DNA of 5,566 nucleotides from DATKKM01 sp036741795 (GTDB lineage Bacteria > Chloroflexota > Dehalococcoidia > SM23-28-2 > RBG-16-64-32): contig DAINRO010000094.1 in the NCBI GenBank assembly GCA_036741795.1, forward strand, positions 1 to 5,566, written 5' to 3'. The translations under genes were made by a program, and so were the position numbers. A model generated the notes under the pieces. That model did no database searches, was not told the DNA's origin, and saw only the letters and a program-made list of their open reading frames with translations. Shown here piece by piece: positions 1 to 5,566 of this stretch (the stretch's first letter is position 1; each line of letters begins with the position of its first letter).

Positions 1-69
1 GCTGCCTTCGATGTCGCTAAACATGATGGTGACGGTGCCGTCGGGGGCGGCCTGCTTGCGCAGGTCCGG
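1..69 (-). repeat. Copy A of the cyclase-entry coding repeat (downstream gene)
   Basis: This segment encodes the linker and first strand of the truncated cyclase domain (DLRKQAAPDG followed by TVTIMFSDIEGS, preceded by Pro). It matches 4359-4427 in the same orientation at 61 of 69 bases. The eight mismatches (positions 7, 13, 19, 28, 43, 61, 64, 67) are all third codon positions and all silent. It is a paralogous coding repeat, not a mobile element. The match may continue beyond the left edge into the rest of the cyclase domain. Confidence 0.9.
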
Positions 70-3000
70 GTGCTGGGACTCGACAGCCGTGGCGACCCGG
101 TCGATCGAAGTGTAGATGTCGGTGGTCGTGGTGATCCCCTGGTCCTCCAGCTTGAGGGCGAGGGTCTTCTCGACCAGCGGCTTCATACCGAGAGCCTGCG
201 CTCCGGCGAGCGATTCGTCGATGAGAGCGCGGGCGCGCTCGGCGTCCCCGGCCTCTCCCCGCTCGAGACGGAGTCGGGCGCAGTCATACGAAACTTCAGC
301 ACGGTACGGCCGGTAGGCGGGTTTGAGCCAGTCCAGAGCGGTCTCAAAGGCGTCGATAGCCTCATCGGTGCGGCCCAGGGTTTCGAGGAGGAGTCCCCGC
401 AGGTAGTCCGTCTGGCCAACCCAGTCAGAGCTCATGCTCGGCAACTCGGCGATTCGAGGCAGGATCTCCGCGGCCGCCTCCTTATCGCTGGTGAGGTATG
501 CAAGTATGCCCAGGCCCCCGAACGTGAAGCCCTTAAGCAGAGGCGTGCCAGGCACAGGGGATTCGAGTACGGCACGGCCGTTACGGCGTATCGACTCAAC
601 ATCGGGTGCGAGGCCGGATATCTGCGCCATCCGGGCGCCCATGGTCGTCGCCATCGTGTATTCGGTGCTGGGACCCGGGGGCACCTTTGCGATGGATTCG
701 AAGAACCGTGTCCTGTAGCTCAGTGCGGTCTCCATGTCTCCCGTTTGGCAGGCGACAATGGCCGCCGTTCCGAGAAGCCGGTGATCAGAGTTGCCGAGCG
801 CAAGCCCGCGCTCACATGCCTCGCGGGCAGATGCCCAATCGCCACGCGAGACGGCCACAGCCATTTGTGCCTGTGTGCCGTTGGCGATCCCGTAGGGGTG
901 CCGCATGCGTTCGCTGAGAGCACGACAGGCATCGGCGTGAGGACTCGCCTCGTCGACGCGACCCGCATACATCTTGCTGCCGCCCGTAAAGAACTGGCTG
1001 TTCGCTTCGACGAGTGGCTTGTCGAGCTCCTGGGCTAGAGCGATCGCACGCTCACCCAGTTCGATGGCTTCGTCGATACGGAGGTGGAACATGGACACGA
1101 ACAGTCCGAACGCCGCGACATCTAGTTCGAGGGGCCGCAAGGCAAGACGCTGGGCAACCTCTCCTGCGCGCTCCATGGCCTGCCGGTGGAGGATGTCGTT
1201 CCCGAGCATCCCTGCGGAGAGGGCCAGCACGGCGTTCAACCGGCCATAGTCTTCGCTTCCTTCCTCGACAAGGTCGAGCGCCCGTTCGATCAGGCGCATC
1301 TGGGTTGGGCGGATAAGGAGGACGTTTACCCCGGCCTCGTAAGCGACCTGTGCCGCTCGATGCGGGTCGGGCTTGTTGGCGTAGTAGTCGAACGCCGTGC
1401 GCAGACTGCGCCACGCTTCGCCGACGTCCGCCATCGCGCTGGCCGTCCTACCAAGACTGGCGAGGAGCTCGGCCATCTCATCGTCGATCTCCTGGCCCTC
1501 GAGGGCGGAGAGGGCTGCGCGGAAGTGGCGGGCCGCCTCCGGGTACGCGGACGCGGCCAGGGATTGGCGCCCGGCGAGGGCAGAGTAGTGAGCGGCCTTC
1601 TGCGAGAAGCGCGGTGACAGGGTGGATGCTTCAGCGAAGTGCAGTGCGAGGCGCGAGGCACGCTCCTCGGCGCGGGCGCCGTAACGCTTCTCCAGGGCTT
1701 CGCCGACCTGGCCGTGGAGGCGGACGCGGCGGGTGGTGGAGAGTTCCGCGAGGAGCGTCTCCTGCATCTGCGCGTGGGTGAAGCGGTAGCGGCCGGCGAC
1801 CTCCGTCTCCTCGATGACGCGTGCTTCGAGCGCCTCCTCGACGAGCTTCAGCAGGTCCTCTTCGTCGTAGTCGCCGAGCAGGGTCAGAGTCTCGTAGGTG
1901 AAGTCGCGGCCGATGATGGCGGCGACCTGGAGCAGCTCGTTCGTCTCCTCGCGCAACCGGTTGAGGCGGCGGCCGAGGGCCTCACGGACACCATCCGGGA
2001 TGGCGATATCGGAGACGGAATCCTTGGTAAGGGTTCCCTCCTGGGCCATGAGGTTGACGACCTCGCTGAGGAAGAAGGCGTTGCCCTCGGTCTCCTCGAA
2101 AATCTTGTCCAGTACTTCGGGGCGTGCCTCGACGTTGGCGCGGGCGCGGATATAGGCGCCGACCTCGTCGCGGGTGAGGCCGCGAAGGACGATGCGGTCA
2201 AAGCCAACCTCTCGGTTCAAGGTCGCCAGTGTCTCGGAGAGGGCGCTCTGGCGGTTGATGTCGGTGTCGCGGTAATTGCCGATGATGAGCACCGGCATAC
2301 GGGACAGTTCGCGGGCGATGTGCTGGAGCATCATCAGGGTGGGCTTGTCCGCCCAGTGAAGATCGTCGAGGGCGATGACCAGGGGCGCGTTCATTGCCAT
2401 GGCGCGGATGTACGACGCATAGGCGTCGAAGAGACGGAACTGCGCGACCTCTGGGTCCGATTGGGGCTCGGGCTCCCCGACGTTGGGCTGGCCACGGAGC
2501 CAGGGGAAGATGCGCGTCAATTCGGCGGCGGCGCCCGGGGGCATGTTCACGCCGACAGCCTCGTTAAGGTCATCGACGTGGCCGGCCGCGTACTGCTCGC
2601 CGGCCTGGAGCCAGGGCCAGTAGGGGGGAGCGCCGGCAGCCTCGTGGGTGCGGCCCCAGAGGACCTGGGCGCCGCGCATGCGGGCGTACGTCTCCAATTC
2701 CTGCGTCGTACGCGTCTTGCCGATACCGGGCTCACCGACGAGCATTACGAGTCCGCCGTGACCGGCGACGGCGCTGTCGAACGCCTTGCGTAGCCGTGCA
2801 AGCTCCTGCTCACGGCCGACGAAAACGCCGAGGGCGAGCCGGTCGAGGACGTTGGACTCGGAGTGCGAGGCCGCCTTCTGGCCCGGGTCCACGGCTTCGA
2901 GAGCGGCGAGAACGTCGTCCGCGCTGGCGAAGCGGTCGGCGGGCTCCTTCTCCAGCAGGCGGAGGATGATCTCCTCCAGCGCCTGGGGGCAGGCCTCGGA

Positions 3001-3900
3001 GTGCCACGACGGCGCGACGGCAGGCGTGTTGATGTGCTGGCTGATGACGGCGGTCGGGTTGTCGCTGGTAAACGGCGGCTTGCCGGTGACCATCTCGTAG
3101 ATCATGCAACCGAGCGAATAGAGGTCCGCGCGTTGGGTGATCTCGGCACCTAGAGCCTGTTCTGGCGGCATGTAGGCGACGGTGCCGACGATCATCCCCT
3201 GCATCGTGAGCCGAGACTGCTCGAGGGCAACGGCGAGGCCGAAGTCGCCGATCTTCGCCGTGCCGTCGGCGGTAAGCCAGACGTTGCCGGGCTTGAGGTC
3301 GCGGTGGACGACGCCATTCTTGTGGGCGTGAGCGAGGCCCCGGCAAGCGCCCTTTGCGATCTCCAGAGTTCGCTCCGTGGGCAAGGGCAGATCGAGAGTA
3401 TCGACGGCGCCGCCGGACATGTACTGGCTGACGATGTAGGGCTGGACCTGGCCAGCAGGCCCCGGCTCCTCGCCGACGTCGTGGATCGTAACGATGTGCG
3501 GATGGTCGCCGAGGCGGCCCATGGCCTGGGCCTCGCGGCGGACGCGTTCTACGCCGTCGGCATCAAGACCCTCGGTCTTGATGGCGGCGAAAGCTACGTT
3601 GCGGTCGAGCTTGGTGTCGTGGGCGAGGTAGACGCGCTTGCGTCCGCCCTCGCCGAGGAATGATTTGACGGCGTAGCGGCCAGCAGCGAAGGAGGCGGGG
3701 AGGGCAGTGGACGGTCGAGGCGCCGTCGCAGCGGGAGATGCGCCCGCCAGGGAAGCGCCACAGTTGTGGCAGAACTTCACGTCAGGCGGGTTGGTGTTGC
3801 CACAGGAGGCGCAGGTGACTTCTGCTTTGAGTGCGGCACCGCATTCGCCGCAGAACTTGACCCCCTCCGGGTTCGAGGTTCCGCAGGAGCCGCAGTTCAT
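1..3900 (-). CDS. Zinc-ribbon / Ser-Thr protein kinase / STAND-type ATPase / TPR / class III cyclase fusion protein (3' end missing)
   Basis: A multidomain signal-transduction protein, with 1,300 in-frame codons from ATG at 3898-3900 to the left edge and no stop or frameshift. Two zinc ribbons come first (Cys 3, 6, 17, 20 and Cys 30, 33, 44, 47). The kinase domain spans about 75-336: glycine loop GEGGRK at 83-88, Lys108 in AAIK, helix-C Glu123, HRD 199-201, Lys203, Asn206, DFG 219-221, PPE 245-247 and Asp259. All catalytic residues are present, so it should phosphorylate Ser/Thr; Lys88 replaces the third loop glycine. The AAA_16/STAND ATPase follows: FVGRE 360-364, Walker A GEPGIGKT 389-396, Walker B LVIALDDLHWAD 507-518, GNYRD 541-545. 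About 740-1260 is TPR-like helical sequence, probably for ligand or partner binding. Residues 1289-1300 open a cyclase domain with first metal Asp1296; the rest lies beyond the edge. PknK (kinase plus MalT-like ATPase) and mammalian soluble adenylyl cyclase (cyclase plus ATPase plus TPR) are partial analogues. No membrane segment is seen. Substrate and ligand are unknown. Confidence 0.95.
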   Translation of the reverse strand, partial: MNCGSCGTSNPEGVKFCGECGAALKAEVTCASCGNTNPPDVKFCHNCGASLAGASPAATAPRPSTALPASFAAGRYAVKSFLGEGGRKRVYLAHDTKLDRNVAFAAIKTEGLDADGVERVRREAQAMGRLGDHPHIVTIHDVGEEPGPAGQVQPYIVSQYMSGGAVDTLDLPLPTERTLEIAKGACRGLAHAHKNGVVHRDLKPGNVWLTADGTAKIGDFGLAVALEQSRLTMQGMIVGTVAYMPPEQALGAEITQRADLYSLGCMIYEMVTGKPPFTSDNPTAVISQHINTPAVAPSWHSEACPQALEEIILRLLEKEPADRFASADDVLAALEAVDPGQKAASHSESNVLDRLALGVFVGREQELARLRKAFDSAVAGHGGLVMLVGEPGIGKTRTTQELETYARMRGAQVLWGRTHEAAGAPPYWPWLQAGEQYAAGHVDDLNEAVGVNMPPGAAAELTRIFPWLRGQPNVGEPEPQSDPEVAQFRLFDAYASYIRAMAMNAPLVIALDDLHWADKPTLMMLQHIARELSRMPVLIIGNYRDTDINRQSALSETLATLNREVGFDRIVLRGLTRDEVGAYIRARANVEARPEVLDKIFEETEGNAFFLSEVVNLMAQEGTLTKDSVSDIAIPDGVREALGRRLNRLREETNELLQVAAIIGRDFTYETLTLLGDYDEEDLLKLVEEALEARVIEETEVAGRYRFTHAQMQETLLAELSTTRRVRLHGQVGEALEKRYGARAEERASRLALHFAEASTLSPRFSQKAAHYSALAGRQSLAASAYPEAARHFRAALSALEGQEIDDEMAELLASLGRTASAMADVGEAWRSLRTAFDYYANKPDPHRAAQVAYEAGVNVLLIRPTQMRLIERALDLVEEGSEDYGRLNAVLALSAGMLGNDILHRQAMERAGEVAQRLALRPLELDVAAFGLFVSMFHLRIDEAIELGERAIALAQELDKPLVEANSQFFTGGSKMYAGRVDEASPHADACRALSERMRHPYGIANGTQAQMAVAVSRGDWASAREACERGLALGNSDHRLLGTAAIVACQTGDMETALSYRTRFFESIAKVPPGPSTEYTMATTMGARMAQISGLAPDVESIRRNGRAVLESPVPGTPLLKGFTFGGLGILAYLTSDKEAAAEILPRIAELPSMSSDWVGQTDYLRGLLLETLGRTDEAIDAFETALDWLKPAYRPYRAEVSYDCARLRLERGEAGDAERARALIDESLAGAQALGMKPLVEKTLALKLEDQGITTTTDIYTSIDRVATAVESQHPDLRKQAAPDGTVTIMFSDIEGS
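3897..3900 (-). other. ATGA stop/start overlap joining the two genes
   Basis: On the minus strand the four bases read ATGA. ATG (3900-3898) starts the downstream gene and TGA (3899-3897) stops the upstream one. This arrangement is a common sign of translational coupling, so the two multidomain proteins are probably made from one mRNA in linked amounts. No room exists for a promoter or terminator between them, although a promoter inside the upstream coding sequence cannot be excluded. Confidence 0.9.
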
Positions 3901-5566
3901 GCCCACTCCACGGGCCAGACCTGGTGCTCGCCTTCAATCCCCTTGAACTCCACCGTGCGGGGGTCGCCGTAGGCGATGTCGCCGCCGCTGGCCGTTAGGT
4001 CCTTGAGCAGGGTCGACGCCAGGATCTCGCCGCCGGTGGCCTTGCTGGCAACTCGGGCAGCGAGGTTGACGTGGATGCCGAAGAAGTCGTCGCCGTCCTT
4101 GATCACTTCGCCGGTGTGAAGGCCCATGCGCACGCGGACGGGCGTCTCGGCGCCCTGATTGTGAGCCTCGAAGGCTTTCTGCATGGCGACGGCGCACTGG
4201 AGGGCTTTGCGCCCGGACTGGAAGGCGAGCATGAAGCCGTCGCCTTCACTCTTCACTTCGAAGCCGTCGTGCGCCTGAAGTTGCTCGCGGATGATGGCGC
4301 TGTGTTCCTTGAGCACCTCCATCCACTTCGTGTCGCCGAGGGCGGCGGTCTTCTCGGTGCTGCCCTCGATATCGCTGAACATGATTGTGACGGTGCCGTC
4401 CGGGGCGGCCTGCTTGCGGAGATCGGGCTGGGCGACGAGTACTTCGCGGGCCACGGTGTCAATGGAGGTGTCGATGCCCTCCAGCCGAATGCCCTGGATC
4501 TCGACCTTGAGGGCGACGGCGCGGTCGACGTCGTGCTTCATGCCCATCACCTGGTATTCACCCAGGGCCGTGTTCACCAGCGCGAGCGCCTTTTCGCTGT
4601 CGCCGGATCCGCCGCGGTCCTGCAGCATCCAGGCGTACTCGAACCGGCTCCGGGCGGCCCAGGGGCGGGCGCCGATCCGCTCGTCGAACGCGATGGCGTG
4701 CTCGAAATGCCGCTCGGCGTCGTCCCAGCGGCCCGTGGCCGCGGCAACCTGCCCAAGGCTGCGGGAGGCGGAACCGAGGCAGAGGATGGCATTGCCTACC
4801 TGGACCTGGAAGTCAGCGTGGGGCAGGAGCAGGTCGTACAGCAGAGCCGCGCGATCGGCATCGCCGAGACGCCGGGCCAGGTCCGCGTGGATGTTCAGCA
4901 TCGTCAGGTAGGTGAACTGCTCCCTGGGAATGTCGGTGAAGTCGTTGGCCGCCGCCTTGTCGAATATCGGGCGCGCATCCTCCAGCCGGTCAGTATCGGT
5001 GTAGAGGAGAGCCAGCACCGCGTCTGCGGCCCCCGGCGCTATGGTGCCTGCCTGCCTGTTCTGGAGGATTATCGGTTCGAGTTCGACGAGGCGGCCCTGG
5101 TGTCGGCGGAGGTCGAAGAGCTGCGCCGTAAGGGTTGCCCGCCAGTTTGGGTGCGTCGCGCGGAGGGCGTGGGGCATGTAATCAAGCAGCAGTTTCTCGG
5201 CCTCGTCGAGCCGCCCTCCGACGAGGGCGAGCATGCAATTCCAGCAGGGTCGGAACGCGCTCCAGAACGGCTCCCTGATCTCATCCGCGACGTCGGACAT
5301 AGCGCCTATCAACCGACGGACATCGTCCATCCGGCCAAGGGTGGCCAGGTCAGATAGCAGGAATATAGCGGCGAGTAGCCACTGGTTTTTGTCTTTGGAC
5401 TTCTCCGCCACGCTGACCGCCGTCTCCATCAGGGCCGCTCGCTCTTCGGTGAGCGCCGGATCGGACATGGCGAAGAACATCGCGTTGTACGAGCGCAAGA
5501 GGGCGTCAGTGTCCTGGACCTTCTCGGCAAGGGCCCTCGCCTCTTTCGCCAGTTCCAGCTTTCGCT
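3897..5566 (-). CDS. TPR-repeat protein with C-terminal class III adenylate cyclase domain (5' end missing)
   Basis: This is the C-terminal part of a large cytoplasmic signalling protein predicted to make cAMP from ATP. The frame is open from the TGA at 3897-3899 to the right edge, giving 555 visible residues (numbered here from the codon at 5562-5564), so the true start lies outside the window. The TTG at 5496-5498 is only an internal Leu codon. Residues 1 to about 380 are amphipathic helices of TPR-like type, for example 'GRWDDAERHFEHA' and 'LGDADRAALLYDLLLP', as in MalT/LuxR- and AAA_16-linked sensor regions. Residues 391-555 form a full class III cyclase domain: metal-binding D398 (in FSDIEGST) and D442 (in SEGDGF), adenine-selecting K438 and D493 (in DFFG), and transition-state N500 and R504 (in VNLAARV). 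The Lys/Asp pair favours ATP over GTP. No membrane segment is visible. The missing N-terminus probably carries an ATPase and perhaps a kinase, as in the next gene, but that is inference. The cyclase call is secure; nucleotide specificity is a prediction. Confidence 0.93.
   Translation of the reverse strand, partial: RKLELAKEARALAEKVQDTDALLRSYNAMFFAMSDPALTEERAALMETAVSVAEKSKDKNQWLLAAIFLLSDLATLGRMDDVRRLIGAMSDVADEIREPFWSAFRPCWNCMLALVGGRLDEAEKLLLDYMPHALRATHPNWRATLTAQLFDLRRHQGRLVELEPIILQNRQAGTIAPGAADAVLALLYTDTDRLEDARPIFDKAAANDFTDIPREQFTYLTMLNIHADLARRLGDADRAALLYDLLLPHADFQVQVGNAILCLGSASRSLGQVAAATGRWDDAERHFEHAIAFDERIGARPWAARSRFEYAWMLQDRGGSGDSEKALALVNTALGEYQVMGMKHDVDRAVALKVEIQGIRLEGIDTSIDTVAREVLVAQPDLRKQAAPDGTVTIMFSDIEGSTEKTAALGDTKWMEVLKEHSAIIREQLQAHDGFEVKSEGDGFMLAFQSGRKALQCAVAMQKAFEAHNQGAETPVRVRMGLHTGEVIKDGDDFFGIHVNLAARVASKATGGEILASTLLKDLTASGGDIAYGDPRTVEFKGIEGEHQVWPVEWA
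3906..3909 (-). promoter_or_regulatory. Shine-Dalgarno GGAG for the kinase-ATPase-cyclase gene
   Basis: Reading the minus strand, GGAG lies five bases before the ATG at 3898-3900, inside the Val-Glu-Trp codons that end the upstream cyclase gene. The good spacing, together with the Cys-rich zinc ribbon starting at residue 3, fixes this ATG as the start. It allows independent ribosome entry in addition to reinitiation by ribosomes finishing the upstream gene. Confidence 0.75.
4359..4427 (-). repeat. Copy B of the cyclase-entry coding repeat (upstream gene)
   Basis: This is the counterpart of 1-69, offset by 4,358 bases, encoding the same 23 residues at the entry of the complete cyclase domain. 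Towards the TPR side, nucleotide identity drops quickly but protein similarity continues weakly: both genes have a GMK followed some residues later by ALK, and then a TSID-x-VA motif before the repeat. The paralogy therefore covers the last TPR-like helices as well as the cyclase. Confidence 0.9.

Noticed and set aside
70..1038. 322-codon plus-strand open frame
   Set aside because: It is antisense to the TPR region of the kinase-ATPase gene, with low-complexity Gly/Arg/Ala-rich translation typical of GC-driven shadows.
1639..2793. 384-codon plus-strand open frame
   Set aside because: It is the codon-aligned antisense shadow of the ATPase and TPR region. The opposite strand carries Walker A and B motifs in frame, and this frame shows no motif.
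2810..3346. 178-codon minus-strand open frame within the kinase region
   Set aside because: It lies in a different frame from the kinase and is Arg/Pro-rich. The kinase frame is uninterrupted through this stretch, so this is a shadow.
1..3900. Possibility that the downstream gene is a string of broken fragments
   Set aside because: I translated every codon from 3900 to 1 in one frame and found no stop. Domain motifs follow in the expected order, so there is no frameshift or pseudogene. It appears as one gene only when the missing stop beyond the edge is allowed for.
1..3900. Anti-phage STAND (Avs-like) defence gene
   Set aside because: The STAND-type ATPase and TPR invite this idea, but the effector domains here are a kinase and a cyclase typical of signalling, no known defence gene lies next to it, and nothing in the window supports phage sensing.
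4071..5357. 428-codon plus-strand open frame
   Set aside because: It is codon-aligned antisense to the upstream cyclase gene. Stops there would need minus-strand TTA, CTA or TCA codons, which are rare in this GC-rich coding sequence. The translation shows no recognisable domain, while the minus frame has full catalytic motifs.
5496..5498. TTG as the start of the cyclase gene
   Set aside because: The frame stays open for 22 more codons to the right edge with helical, TPR-like sequence (KLELAKEARALAEKV) that fits the same repeat pattern. The TTG is best read as an internal leucine.
1..5566. tRNA, rRNA, CRISPR, insertion sequence, promoter or terminator
   Set aside because: Both edges are inside coding frames and the genes overlap, so no non-coding stretch exists. 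I saw no cloverleaf, spaced repeat array, terminal inverted repeat or hairpin followed by a T-run.

Overview
This window is GC-rich bacterial DNA with strong G/C preference at third codon positions. All of it is coding, on the minus strand. It holds parts of two large, directly adjacent signalling genes read from right to left. I see no RNA gene, mobile element, CRISPR array, intergenic space, promoter or terminator. The architecture (zinc ribbons, Ser/Thr kinase, AAA/STAND-type ATPase, TPR-like repeats, class III cyclase) recalls multidomain regulators of Chloroflexota and some Actinomycetota. The kinase N-lobe wording resembles Chloroflexota proteins I remember, but this placement is a guess from style and not a demonstrated assignment.

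Right part (3897-5566): the 3' portion of a gene whose start lies beyond the right edge. The visible 555 residues are an alpha-helical TPR-like region followed by a complete class III nucleotide cyclase domain with every canonical catalytic residue. The residue pattern predicts adenylate cyclase (cAMP) activity.

Left part (1-3900): a second gene that begins with ATG at 3900 and stays open for 1,300 codons to the left edge. In order it encodes two CxxC-x10-CxxC zinc ribbons, a protein kinase domain with intact catalytic residues, an AAA_16/STAND-type ATPase domain, about 500 residues of TPR-like helices, and the first 12 residues of another class III cyclase domain, where the window cuts it off. 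By comparison with its neighbour it should continue for roughly 150 codons past the edge, giving a protein of about 1,450 residues.

The two genes overlap by the 4-base ATGA junction at 3897-3900, and a GGAG Shine-Dalgarno lies inside the last codons of the upstream gene, so they are probably one translationally coupled operon. They are paralogous at their C-termini. Over 69 bases at the cyclase entry (1-69 and 4359-4427) they differ at only eight positions, all third codon positions, so 23 residues are identical. The picture is a tandem array of related cytoplasmic receptors that may couple ligand sensing and ATPase switching to phosphorylation and cAMP synthesis. The ligand and the kinase substrate cannot be read from the sequence.
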